DNA of 64,000 bases, taken from the NCBI GenBank assembly GCA_024516155.1, contig JAJJXM010000047.1, positions 434,001-498,000 on the forward strand, given 5' to 3'. Shown here in pieces: positions 10,401-21,578 of this stretch. The notes under the pieces are model-generated. The model searched no databases. It was not told the DNA's origin and saw nothing but the letters and a program-made list of their open reading frames with translations. Numbering within the stretch: the stretch's first letter is position 1; each line of letters starts with the position of its first letter. The position numbers were made by a program, and so were the translations under genes. The DNA is from Pyronema omphalodes. Lineage: Eukaryota; Ascomycota; Pezizomycetes; Pezizales; Pyronemataceae.

Positions 10401-13147
10401 TTTAACTTCTTGAAGAAAATCACTACTGCCGAAGAATCACGAGCGATGCTGCAGAAAATACGAGAAGAAATCCTGTTGGCCTTCTTTCATTGTTTCAACA
10501 CTACCGGTGGCGGTGTAAATATTTGTGCGCCCAACTCAGAAACATTTTTTAGTCAACTTATTCCTAAAGAATATTCTCCTGCGTTAGGGCAAGCAGAAAA
10601 AGTGGCTGGAGTTTGTTTCGGGGAATTGACGGAGTGGAGGAATCAATCTGCAGGTACTATGTAAGGTTTTTAAGGCCAAGCAAGGCTCGAGCCGCCTGCC
10701 GTTCAAGCAGGAAGGATCGGGATGATGGAATCTCGATATAATGCGTCCGTCACTATATAAATGATTACTGAACTTGAGAACCCGAGAACCTGAGAACTTC
10801 TTCATTAGGTCAGACTATTGCATTCATCAACCTAACTTATCTCCGTCTTTCGAGAATGAAAACCTCGGAGTTAATTACCTCAAGCCTGGATTCAGATATG
10901 GTGTTGGGCTAAAGTTTCAGATTATCTTTTTTGGTTACAGGATTTTGAAAGTTTCTAACCATGCATCGAAAATCAATTCGTTACTCTAGCTGCTCTGCCG
11001 TTGCTGATCATTCCGATTGATCCGGTATATTTGTGCGGTACTGGGTTTCTCAGATGTTGATTAGTCATTGCACGATTTACTCTGCGTAAATGCAAAATGG
11101 CTAAAGAATGAATCACTGGTATTCTCACATAATGTGGGCCTCATTATTGCCTTTAGAAGTGATGTAGAGTGAATAATTATCTAGCTCCCCTCTATTTAAA
11201 ATCTTCGGTAAACTCTGCGCCTAATGGAAGCTGATACAGTCCAACTGTACATGAATCGTAATCACATGCTTTCACGGTCATCACTCACCATGCGAGTGGA
11301 AACCGGTGAAGAAAAACCCTTTCGACAGAGCTTACAAAATGCGCTACAAGCACATGATTCTCGAACTTAGATAGCACCAAACTTTCACCGGTACACTGAA
11401 ACATGCAAATGTCCAATTTCACATTTCAGATTCGTCTAGTTCGTTTCTCGGAGTATTGATGTGACTTTTTCAATATTTTGTTGTGTCATGTACTCTTCGT
11501 AATAGATATTTTTGTGTTTAGTTTTTGGGACTAACCATGGTGGGAATACATTTAACGTCATTTTTCAACATACGCCTCGCTCCTGCCCCTTTCAACCCTA
11601 TCGCCGTCGGCCCGATTTTCGAACCCTGAAAATCTAACTACGGATTGAACGACTAGTTGTATTTCCTTGTGTTGTTTCCGTGTTATAGTCAGTCGGGTTG
11701 AACGGACAGTCGGAGATAGAAATCCTTTCTGCCCGCTTTCCCCCCGAGTGACAGAAAAGTACTAAACATCGAAGCCAAGATCGGGAAGTCTCGGCACAAT
11801 AGTGATCGGAGAAAGAAGCCTAGTTATGATCGTTCCATCGTCCAAAGAATTTTAGACCCGGGGATAATGGTATGTACAAATATATTTCTTTGGTCCTCGG
11901 GAGCTCCGATTAAATCGTGGATAACTCGGATGATTTTTAGTGATCGACATATGCACGGTTTCCTTCGTGCAGTTGGATCCATATGCATATTCAACTACCA
12001 TCGTTAGTTAAAAATGTCAAAGCGTTACATCATGTGTCACCATAACTGTGGATACCGAGCTTAAATAACGTGCTTTTCCACCTTGAATTCTCGGTTGTCT
12101 TGGTTTTATTTCGATAATCCATTTCTTGATTGCTGATCAAGATACCTAAGAAAATCGGTATGGTACCGTCGATGGACTTTGCATAGACGTGGTTGGTGAT
12201 GCAGGTACACACGCCGTTTTGGTACATGTAGTCAGAGGGTGCCTCAAGTACAGCGCACCATGTAATTCGTGAATAGCAATAGCACAACCATAAATTCAGA
12301 GGTTTCCCGAGAAAAGGTAAAGGATTGAGAGCCCTACATAACCCGTTTAAGCCATAACCATTAAATATTTGGTGCTCCATGAAAGGTAATGGTCTTGGCA
12401 TTTCCCGTTGATGGGGAAGAAAGAAGTCGGGCGCAGTGATACTGTTCCGCACAGCGCCGGACTTACCCTTGTACCCGATCGATTACTTCGCTATTTTGGC
12501 GAATAGACGCGATTTTTATTATTAGGTATGGCTTTGCCGCAGTAGTCCACGTTCCGTCATGCGATGAGCTGGTGCATATTGCTACTTTCAAGCTTCAGCC
12601 TCAGAACCAGCTCACTGAAATGGTGCTCAGCCGTATGATGGTACATCTCACTGAATATTACGTACGATCTCACTTGGCATCGTATCTGTTGTAACGTTCC
12701 GGTGAACTTCAATTACTCGGGGTGTTTGAGGTTTATTAAATCAACAATATTGGCCATGTTTCTCGGCATGCCGAGCTCGGTCTCCGGGATCCGCGTTACG
12801 TCATGAGGTGAAGCCAGTCACTCGTGCGCCGTTCCATTCGTCACGTCTCATTTGAAAGCGTTGTCGACACGGGAATTTACAGTTGGTGAGACCTGCATCT
12901 CCAATCGAATTCGAGCAATCTTACAACAATGTTTCCTAAAATACAACCCGAAGTACTTGGCGGCCGCGCAATTCTGACTGTCGTTGCATCTCACGGAATT
13001 GCTCCGATTCACTAAATTTATCAAATCCTTCCGCACAATGCTCAGCTGTATCGATCATGTTACACGGCTATGGAAAATATAACCCAGCCTCTTCCCCAAG
13101 TTTTCTTTTCGTGGTAGATACTTCCGCTTCAGCTATCTCAATTGAAT
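7425..13147. other. Gene-free interval (5.7 kb)
   Basis: No frame longer than about 140 codons, and none with domain motifs, a good start plus plausible splicing, or transposase or reverse-transcriptase signatures. A 90-codon ATG frame at 10392-10664 is the only one with a somewhat protein-like composition, and I cannot support it as a gene. Base composition is not strikingly AT-rich, so it does not look like classic heavily RIP-mutated repeat DNA. I found no tandem array here. Confidence 0.55.
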
Positions 13148-14415
13148 ATGAAGTTCTCGTTTCTCTACCTCTCCGTCGTTGCGATCTTCGGTGTAGCCAT
13201 CGCCCATGGCCCCGCTCTCTCAGCCGCCGAACTTCAAAAACGCGATACTCACCTCGAAAACGCCCGCCGATCGTTCCTGCAATGTCAAGGCCACCTTGCT
13301 AAGCGATCCAATCTCCGTCGGGAGGAGTTCATACGACGTCATCTAAGTACGAGACCGTTGGTGAAGAGGCAAAACCCGACACCGACACAGCAGAGGAAGA
13401 TTGCTACTGGAACAAATACCATATCGCCGTTTACGGGGGTGCCGACCTGCGTGCTGGCTCCAGAGAGTGTGCAGGGTCCTTATTGTAAGTTTTCCTGCGA
13501 TTTTTATGATGAAATTGGAACTAGATGACTGGGGGAACGATGCTGATGGGATACTATAGATCTACCGGGAGAGATGATTAGAGACGATATGAGAGAGAGC
13601 CAACCGGGTGTGGATTTACTTCTCGATGTTCAGGTTTATAATGCAAAAACCTGTGATGTTATGGAGAATGTTATGATGGACTTTTGGCATGCAAATGCCA
13701 CCGGAAGTTACGGTGGGTATCGGGTTGAGGGTACACAGGGTGAAACCTGGCTTCGAGGTTTAGCAGCAACAAACAACGAGGGGGTTGCTCAAATTACTAC
13801 AAAGTGGCCGGGTCATTATAATGGTGAGTACCTGTGAGCCATCGTCACGAGATTCATGGCTAATGACTCGTAGGCCGTGCAGTGCACATCCATATCATGG
13901 CCAGTACCAACGGCACCATCAGAACTAATGGGGATAAACGTACCTACGACGGTGGAAAGCATCCGTTTATTGGCCAGTTATTTTTTCAGATGGATACCAT
14001 CGACGAAATCTCCAAGCTGAAGCCGTATTCGGATAATCGGAGTCCACTCACGAGAAATGAGGATGATAGAATATTTAATGATGCCAATGATTCGGTTAGA
14101 GGATACAATGGGTTGATGGATATGAAAAAGATTGGGGATAATATTTCGGATGGAGTGATTGCATGGATAAGTATTGGAATCGATCCAGGAAGAGATCATG
14201 ATACGGGCTTTCCGAGAAGCACCGGAGGTGGACGTGGGAGTAGTAATGATGCTACAACTACCAGACCGGTGGGTGGTCCTTCGGGTACTGCAGCAATACT
14301 TGCAACTACGGGTGTTAACAGCAGTGGCGCACAGGGTTTGGGGGATTTTGGTGTGGCTGAAAGGGTTGCTGCGGTTGTGATTGGAGCGTTTTTGGCTGCA
14401 ATGATGTTGTTGTAA
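13148..14415 (+). CDS. Secreted intradiol ring-cleavage dioxygenase
   Basis: Likely a non-heme Fe(III) dioxygenase that opens catechol-type aromatic rings between the two hydroxyls, secreted for use on plant or lignin phenolics. Exons 13148-13484, 13560-13823 and 13874-14415 (introns 75 and 50 bp, both phase 1) give 380 aa. Residues 1-20 form a signal peptide (MKFSFLYLSVVAIFGVAIA), followed by a propeptide-like segment with KR sites (LVKRQN). The catalytic fold runs from about 105 to 300: GPYYLPGE, LLLDVQVYNAKTC, DFWHANATGSYGGY, GHYNGRAVHIHI. By family alignment the four iron ligands are Tyr163, Tyr199, His205 and His207, all present. After the domain comes a Ser/Thr/Gly-rich linker and a hydrophobic C-terminus (VAAVVIGAFLAAMMLL), compatible with a GPI signal or membrane anchor. 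Substrate is unknown. Confidence 0.93.
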
Positions 14416-16674
14416 TAGTTTATGCACTCAGATGAATGGAACTTGAAAAGTGCGGATTGTTTTTCTTTCAAGAAGGCTTACGGTGTTTGGACTGAATGCA
14501 TACAGTGTACCTTATGGGGCATTTGGTTCCTCATCAGGCATGGGTGTCTCAGCCCCACATGGGAGGCCGCAGCTTATGTACCTTGAAAGTGTATAACTGT
14601 AGTGCATAAACAAAATGCCTTATAGAAATCTTACTATGACTTGGGTTACCCCTCCGGATCTAGTCGAGGTGACGTTCACAAGAAACTGCCGAACTATGAA
14701 CTCGAACTTCCAAACTTGCTTTCAATTATAATTTGTTACACAGCTATGCACTCTTTTCAGAATAAGGAACCATTACCTACTTCCATCTCTGTATCCTGTC
14801 TACTACCTTACATGGTATAAACTATGGTACCCATTCTTTCCCATCTTGAATCTATTAGAAAAATAAATCTCCCTATAACTGCTTTACTAACATTGTTATA
14901 CGCCAGTTCGTCTATACATATGATGCTTCTCTCTATGGCTATCATTGACTAGTAAATGTGAAGGTTTGCACAAAGAAACTGGTCAACTAGACACTACATA
15001 CTATATTCAGTCATGTTAGAGCAACCTTCAAACACTGCAGTAATGATACCCCAGCACAAGCTTGACATGAAATCGATGGGAAGAGGTTTTGAAAACGAAC
15101 ATCTATGTGGTAATCCTGAAATTTTTACCTGGTTATAACGGTGTTCTAGGGATTGGGCAGGCTAATTATATTGCAACAAGAGAATCAAAGTAACTACCGA
15201 TAATGCACACTCTGGACTAATTATCGAACTCACTAGTTTGTCTTACCCCACAGCAAAAATGACAGAAAGTAGGATGAAGGCTACCAAAAAAAAGTTGGCT
15301 GAGACTTGCATGGCGAAATATGAGGCTTATATGCCGAGACAATAGATGATTTTGAGACAGAATTTATGTCATGAGAAAAAAGAGTGCATGTTATGTTTTT
15401 ACTAGCTAGTGCTGTCCGAAAATCCCAAAGCAGAACTATATCTCCAAAAAGAACTCAGATAGTTAGAGATACACTCATCCACTTTCATCGCCCTCATCGT
15501 CCATGTGAGGTACTCCTTTGCAAACGCTTGTAAAGCTACTTCAGCATGCATACAGAGAGCTCCCACTCCTTACTTTCTGCTCTATACGTCTTGGGCTTTT
15601 ACCATAAGGATTCCTACAGCAACCACTCTAGACCTGTTCCTTCTACCTCCGTACTGACCAGCCTGGAAGTATTTTGATAGCATTGTTGTCACGACTTCTT
15701 CTACCACTTTCCCAAGCAACCCAACCCCTGGAATATATATGCATCGAGTTTTGGAATAGTTTGTGCAGCCGTCGCCCAACTGTCCGTCGGTTAAAGTGGA
15801 GAGTGCAATTGGCTTGCGGAGCCCGTAGCTTCCAGTCCTTATTCATTCGACTCCGACGCACCCCCGCTCATCACTTCCAACTATATTGAGAAAGCCACTA
15901 AAAGCTAAGACCACTGCGAGTGAGCTCGCGTGGTTCCCTGTCCTCAATTTATGCTTATCATACAGAAATGATAATCCCGACGATGGTCTCACCGTGCATG
16001 AAGCTAGAATCGATGTTCATGCCAATCTATTTGTGTGCATCTTCCGGCACTAGATTGCATCGCTATGGGTTCATCCAGAATCTATGTGCGAAAGACATGA
16101 CCCTTACATTATACGTGCATTAAACACGTGCCTCGGACGGAACCGATGTGCAAGTTATCTCCGGTTTGGAAGGTGCTGGGATAAAATATTGAGTCGTATG
16201 GAGAACGCCTAAATATGCAAAACTGATGGTTAACGGGGGAAGCTTGAAAACAGGATCTACATATCTGTGGCATTCAAGACCCGGTCGCATAGAATACACA
16301 GCCGGGATTGGTTCTCTGCTCAACTTCTGTTTGAAGAGCAAAGTCTCAAGGGGCTCCTGCCGAGATCGAGCGCGGCCCTGTTAACTTTACTATCGACCGA
16401 CGGCTACCTACAGTGATTACCCGTAGCCACTGGTTACCCTAATGGTTGTGGAGGACAATACCCTCGATGCGAGGTTTCGTAAAGTTCGGAGAACATGCCA
16501 TCATTCGGTACTGACAACAAACTGCCCTTCCTAGGCGTTGCACATTGCATATCCTTCTATCTCCTAATACGGCCTTTCGGTTTTCCTACTCCTGCCCTAG
16601 AATTAAAATTTCGAAATCTATAAAGACCATGCAGTCCCGAAATATGGGCAACTACAGCACCATAATCAATCAAC
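14416..16674. other. Gene-free interval
   Basis: About 2.3 kb between the dioxygenase and the carboxypeptidase. It holds only short frames without motifs and is moderately AT-rich around 14.6-15.4 kb. No array or RNA gene is supported. The final stretch is the carboxypeptidase promoter. Confidence 0.5.
16616..16627 (+). promoter_or_regulatory. TATA-like element upstream of the M14 carboxypeptidase
   Basis: TCTATAAAGACC lies about 50 bp before the ATG at 16675, a plausible TATA position for a short-leader fungal gene. The call rests on motif and spacing only; the transcription start is not known. Confidence 0.3.
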
Positions 16675-18173
16675 ATGAGAATCTCTACCTCCACCTTCTG
16701 GACTTTGCTATTCGCAGCCACCGCTCTTGCTCTCCCCGCTGATACCTCTTCTCAACCTACTACCTACGATGGCTACAAGGTTGTAAGAATCCAACTCGAT
16801 GAAAACCAGGCAAAGACAGACCAGGTCCGCTCCATGATTCAGAAGATGGATCTTGAGACCTGGACAAATGGATACAAACCCAACCGTTTAGTTGATGTTG
16901 TTGTCGAACCCTCGAAGATCGCGGCATTTGACAGTGACTGTGGACTCAACGGAATTGAGTACAAGACGATGCACGAGGATCTCGGAAAGTCTATTCGTGA
17001 GGAGAACGGAAACCCAGATGATGAACTTCGAGTCAGCTCTACCAGTACGTCTTGTGATGTTTGTTGATATTCGGATACACTGTCCTAACATAATTTAGGT
17101 AATGGCAATGCCCAAGCTGCAGCTGACATGTCCTGGTTCAACAATTACCACCCATATGCAGACCACATCACCTGGCTAAAATCGCTTGTAACCCAATTTC
17201 CCGGACGCGCCAAGATTGTTACCGCTGGTAACTCATACCAAGGCCGCCCAATCACTGGAATCCACATTTTTGGCAGCTCAGGCGGTGGTACGAAACCCGC
17301 CGTTGTGCTTCATGGAACTGTCCATGCTCGGGAATGGATCTCCACCGTAAATTATACCCCACTCCGTGACGATGTTTGTACATGAACTTATAATATTCTG
17401 GTAGATGGTCAATGAGTTCACCATCTACTCTCTCCTCAGCAACTATGCCAATGCCACAGACGTTAAGACCGCAGTCGACAAATATGATTTCTACATTTTC
17501 CCTGTAGTAAACCCCGATGGTTTCGTTTACACCCAAACCAACACCCGTCTCTGGCGCAAGAACCGTGCCCCCAACCCCGGATCTGCTTGTGACGGAACCG
17601 ACATCAACCGTAACTGGGCCGCAAAATGGGAAGTAACTGGTGGTGCTTCAACAAACCCTTGTGATCAGGACTTCAAGGGACCATCAGTCGGTTCAACACC
17701 TGAATATAGGGCACTTTCCAGCTTCCAGGATGCGAAGGCTAAGAGCCAGGGAGTTATTATGTATATGGATATCCACAGTTACTCACAGCTCTGGATGACC
17801 CGTAAGTCTTAGTCTCCTTGATTAACTCTAAAACACCTGGCTAACTGAGATTGATGTGAAAGCCTATGGATACACCTGCGCAACTCTCCCAACCAACACT
17901 AATGATCAAGAGACAATTGCCCGCGGTGCAGTCTCGGCTTTGAAATCGAAATATGGAACCACTTTCACTTCAGGCCCAACTTGTCAGACTATCTATAAGG
18001 TGACCGGAGGATCGGTTGATTATTCCTATGATACTACCGGAGCTAAATACTCGTTCGCGGTGGAGTTGAGAGATACTGGTGCTTATGGATTTGTCCTCCC
18101 GGCGAACCAGATTTATCCTTCCGGTGTGGAGTTCTTTGAGGGTTTCAGGTGGGCTTTGGCGAATATCAAATAG
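16675..18173 (+). CDS. Secreted zinc metallocarboxypeptidase, M14 (carboxypeptidase A/B type)
   Basis: Extracellular exopeptidase that removes C-terminal residues. Exons 16675-17044, 17099-17346, 17405-17801 and 17863-18173 (introns 54, 58 and 61 bp) give 441 aa. Residues 1-20 form a signal peptide (MRISTSTFWTLLFAATALAL). The activation propeptide follows, roughly 30-120 (YKVVRIQL...VDVVVEPSKIAAF). The catalytic domain runs from about 135 to 441. Active-site residues seen: zinc ligands His199 and Glu202 in HGTVHAREW, substrate-binding NRNW (from Asn274), third zinc ligand His330 in MDIHSYSQLW, and catalytic Glu406 in VELRDTGAYGF. All key residues are intact, so an active, propeptide-regulated enzyme is expected. 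All four exons stay in frame only with the stated splice sites. It is one of two secreted enzymes in this part of the window; no operon-like link to the dioxygenase is implied. Confidence 0.96.
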
Positions 18174-19015
18174 ATTGATATCATGGCTGGAGCAAGTGAC
18201 GATGGGTGATGAAGTTTGATGAAATGACCCGCAGGGTGATGAGGTTTTATGAAGGAATGTTTTTACGAACAGTTTATTTGGATTGATGAAGTAATCCGAC
18301 AGGCGGTCCGGTGTATTTTCCTATATGTAGACTCTTATATGCTAGCTGTCGAGAATTAAAGTACTGTGAATTTATCCAGATTCAAGAAACATCCGGAAAG
18401 CCGCGCGTAAATTCCAAACCCGACTAAAGCTACGTACGGTGGTGCCTGTACCAGGACCCTGCAGAAAGTCCTCATGAAATTTGATTTCCTGTTATCGACC
18501 CTTGATGAATGATGTTGATGTTGATACTGATGTTGCACAGCATCTGATATCAATATCAAGATCTTATTAAATCCGCAAGGATACATAAAATCCGTCGTGC
18601 AGTACATATGTGCATAGAATCCATGGCCGGCCGGGAAATACATGACGAGTATGTAAAGTACGTCCTTTCACATCATCATAACGATCTCCGCTAAATGACG
18701 TTCCAGAAGCCTGCCAAGAATTCCTAACGTTAGCCCCCACCCAATCACTCGTTAACGCCAACTTTAATTCCTGAAACCCTAGCAAGATCCGAAAAGCGCC
18801 CGCGAAAATAAATAGCCGTATGTATGTGTGCCATATCAAGATTGTCATGACGATCAGGGCTCACAGGGTTCTTACAAGGTTCATGTAGGGCTCTCAGGGT
18901 TCATATCAGGAAAGTAAGCTGGCGATGATTAGAAATTTTGCGAAATGGAGCTCTGCACCTAGGCTAGCTACATAGAGGGATTTACGTGCGTGGCAAACGA
19001 AACATGCTTGAAGTT
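18174..19015. other. Gene-free interval
   Basis: Interval of 842 bp holding the 3' flank of the carboxypeptidase and AT-rich DNA with short direct repeats (for example TTGATG near 18505-18540). There is no supportable gene. It ends where the first partial copy of the downstream tandem repeat begins. Confidence 0.45.
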
Positions 19016-19160
19016 TCATTAACTACCTCTTTATCGCTTGCTACCTATCCGATCATCAACACCCTTGAGACTAAAGTTCCTATCCGCCCAAATCTCTTTA
19101 GACATTACAATCTAGCAGTTTTAATCCATCTTAAAATAATTCTGAAACTAATTTTCATCT
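19016..19160 (+). repeat. Diverged partial copy of the tandem-duplication unit
   Basis: Aligns by eye with 20735-20830: both contain an AATCTAGCAGT..CCATCTT.AAATAAT.CTGAAACTAATTTT stretch. Within the aligned part this copy carries T where the other has C (GTCTT to GTTTT, ATCCTG to ATTCTG) and A where it has G (CTTGAAA to CTTAAAA). That pattern is of the RIP type. It is separated from the rest of its unit by the 19161-19762 insertion. Confidence 0.6.
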
Positions 19161-19487
19161 ATACATCTTGAATAAATAATATTAAATATCAAACAAATCC
19201 ACCTGTTATGGGGTGTGTACTCCACAAAAGTATCTTGAACCGGGCTTTTTCGTCGAGGTAGAAAAGCCTGGCGACCAACCCTGCCATATTACATCCGGGG
19301 CCCATACATAGAAACCTGAAAACCACCCCAGAATCCAAAGCCCATGAATCCAAGTACTTCTGAGATGATTTGAAATGTCGCAGTTCCTGAAAGATATTTT
19401 ACAGTGGTCGGTGTGAAGTAAAGATGAATTATTTTCTTCTGCCGTGTTGCATAGAAATACAGTAAAGAACCCTTTTTTTGATCCAAG

Positions 19488-19518
<31 letters not shown>

Positions 19519-19762
19519 GGGGGGGGGGTGTTGTTTCTGAGCTCAGTGTACAGGTACATAAATAGGTACAAAAAATGTCACATTATTCTTTCCTAATGCA
19601 TCCATTTCGCCACAACAACTACGCAATAGCACGCACTAAACCAACCAAAAAAGCAGGCTACGCAACGCTTGAAGCGGATACGTAGGCGAAGCTTCGAAGC
19701 GCTTGATCAAACGTTAGTAGCCAACAGGTTTCTGGCTAGTTTATCCTTGGCTGGGGAATTGT
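19161..19762. other. Insertion of about 600 bp with T29-G10 tract inside the repeat unit
   Basis: Present in the first repeat unit but absent from the corresponding junction of the second unit (near 20815-20828), so it was either inserted here or lost there. It contains T29 at 19490-19518 directly followed by G10 at 19519-19528. No coding motif was found and I saw no clear terminal repeats or target-site duplication. A retroposed origin with the poly-T as a reversed A-tail is possible but not shown. Confidence 0.4.
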
Positions 19763-20740
19763 GTTGAAGGTATAAAATAAAGTGTTTATCTTGCGGGTTT
19801 TGAATATCCTTCTTTCATCATCAACGAACATCGGCTGCTCAGCATAAACACAAATCTCGGAAATCACCACAGATAAAACATACACGGATTATACACGAAT
19901 TACACACGGATTACAGATAGATAAACTATTTTATATTTACTCTATACATCTACCTATTTACCTACCTACCTACCACCACATCTCATCACAAATAACCATC
20001 TCATCTCATCACAAACCACAAACCACAAACCATCTCCATACCCACCTCTTCAACATCCAACCATCATGTTCACCCACCACCGGCATCCCCGCGTCAGCGG
20101 AAGCGGCAGCACAACCAGCAGCACGATCATCACCAAGAAACCCTCGCTCCTCTCCCGTCTAACTCGTCCAGTCGCCACCCGTTCCTCCACAACCCGTCGC
20201 CACCGTCCCATTGGCAGCTCTACCGTCGGGTCCACAGCAACACGACCCAGAAGACGCACAAGTATCAGCGACAAGATCTCTGGCGCACTCCTGAAGCTGA
20301 AAGGATCACTCACGGGGAGACCAGGACAGAAGGCGGCGGGGACTAGGAGGATGAGGGGCACGGATGGGAGGGGGGTTCATACTGCTACTACGGCTACGAC
20401 GAGGAGGAGACATAGAGTTGGGGGGAGGAGGTATGGGCGGTGGTAGAGAGAGGCTGGGGGTTTAGGGCTTGGAGGTTGGGGGAGGGTTGGGGGAGGGTTA
20501 GGGGATATGTATTATTAGTTTCTTTGATCGTGATTGGGATGTTAATTTATTGTGTTTTCAAGTTTATGGCTTATCTTAGACTATGAAGCGTATGGTGTGA
20601 AAGAAATGATGAGATATGAACCTATGTTACAGAAAGCATCTAGGCTAGACTAGTAAGTAGTGAAAAACAAAAACAATATCAGGAAAGCCCCTCCATATTT
20701 TCTTCTTCTTCAGCTGAGTATTTCTCCCGGAGAGCTTCAT
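19763..20740 (+). repeat. Tandem-duplication unit, copy A
   Basis: Direct repeat of copy B (20828-21857), offset about 1.07-1.12 kb. Shared blocks in the same order are: GTTGAAGGTAT, a TATA-like box and GTGTTTATCTTGCGGGTTT; an ACACGGATTACAGATAGATAA block; CTACCTACCTACC; CACATCTCATCACAAATAACC; CACCGTCCCATTGGCAGC; CAGCAACACGACCCAGAAGA; GGTATGGGCGGTGGTAGAG; TTATCTTAGACTATGAA; and CAGCTGAGTATTTCTCC. Copy A carries the intact reading frame. Confidence 0.8.
20066..20446 (+). CDS. Small very basic protein, unrecognised
   Basis: An intronless 126-aa frame starting MFTHHRHPRVSGSGS. It is Ser/Thr- and Arg-rich, with a central SDKISGALLKLKGSLTGRP segment, then GQKAAGTRRMRGTDGRG and an Arg/Gly-rich end. 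The middle part looks like an amphipathic Lys-rich helix plus a Gly/Arg turn, reminiscent of a conserved core in small uncharacterised fungal proteins; I cannot name a family with confidence. Support for a real gene: ATG and stop within an ordered transcription-unit-like repeat, a TATA-like TATAAAATA at 19771-19779 kept in both copies, and a CA-rich 5' leader. Very high positive charge suggests nucleic-acid or membrane association. The downstream copy has lost this frame. Function is unknown. Confidence 0.6.
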   Translation: MFTHHRHPRVSGSGSTTSSTIITKKPSLLSRLTRPVATRSSTTRRHRPIGSSTVGSTATRPRRRTSISDKISGALLKLKGSLTGRPGQKAAGTRRMRGTDGRGVHTATTATTRRRHRVGGRRYGRW

Positions 20741-21137
20741 CAACTACCTTTTTGTAATTCAATTTTTTGTCGCCTGAATCTAGCAGTCTTGAGCCATCTT
20801 GAAATAATCCTGAAACTAATTTTTGTTGTTGAAGGTATATAAAACACGGTGTTTATCTTGCGGGTTTCGAATATCTTCTCATCAATAACAACGAACACAG
20901 AAATCATAGGAATCATAGGCATCGCAAAAATCGCAAAAATCGCAGAAATCATAGTAATCTCAGAAATCACCACAGATAAATCACACACGAATCACAAACG
21001 GCAGATAAACCACACACAAAGCACACACGGATTACAGATAGATAACCCATCTTAACTTTACATTACTCTACCTACCTACCTACCAACCTACCTACCTACC
21101 ACTACCACATCTCATCACAAATAACCATCTCCAACGC

Positions 21138-21578
21138 CCAACCCACCACCCCCGCGTCAGCATCAGCATCACCAACCCCTCCAAGCCCTCCAACCCCTCC
21201 AAGCCCTCCAAGCCCTCCAAGCCCTCCAAGCCCTCCACCACCCTTCCAACCCATCGACACCCTTCCAACCCATCTCCACCCATCTCCACCCATCTCCACC
21301 TATCGACACCGTCCCATTGGCAGCATATACCGTCCGGTCCACAGCAACACGACCCAGAAGACGCACCAGCACCAGCGACAAGATCTCCGGTGCACTCCTG
21401 GGGCTGATGGAGCTGATGGTTCGTTACCGGGATACCGGGGGAGGCGGCGGGGATTAGGAGGATGGGGATTAGGGGGGGATTAGGGGATTAGGAGAACGGG
21501 TGGCAGGGGGGGGGGGGGGATGGGGGGGGTTTTACTGCTGCTGCTGGGAGGAGGAGGAGGAGGTATGGGCGGTGGTAG
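21138..21578 (+). pseudogene. Decayed duplicate of the small basic-protein gene
   Basis: Positional equivalent of 20066-20446. The start codon and first codons of copy A are missing: CATC-ATG-TTCACC is reduced to a CCCAACCCACC stretch. A 10-11-bp minisatellite (CCAAGCCCTC) replaces part of the N-terminal region. The conserved KLKGSLTGRP..KAAGTRRM core is disrupted, keeping only recognisable flanks (ACACGACCCAGAAGACGCA; GGCGGCGGGGA.TAGGAGGATG). The GGTATGGGCGGTGGTAG end with the TAG stop is retained. Expression could persist from the kept TATA-like box, but no comparable product could be made. Confidence 0.65.
21177..21300 (+). repeat. Minisatellite CCAAGCCCTC / CATCTCCACC
   Basis: About seven imperfect copies of a 10-11-bp unit (CCTCCAAGCC) at 21177-21240, followed by CCTTCCAACCCATCGACAC repeats and four CATCTCCACC units. 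It lies inside the decayed gene copy. Confidence 0.8.

Noticed and set aside
10392..10664. 90-codon ATG frame (MPFFNFLKKITTAEESRAML)
   Set aside because: Somewhat protein-like but without motif, intron or neighbouring exon; not enough to call a gene.
12030..12452. 140-codon minus-strand frame
   Set aside because: It has no ATG at the 5' end (starts at GTG), no motif, and lies in a gene-free stretch.
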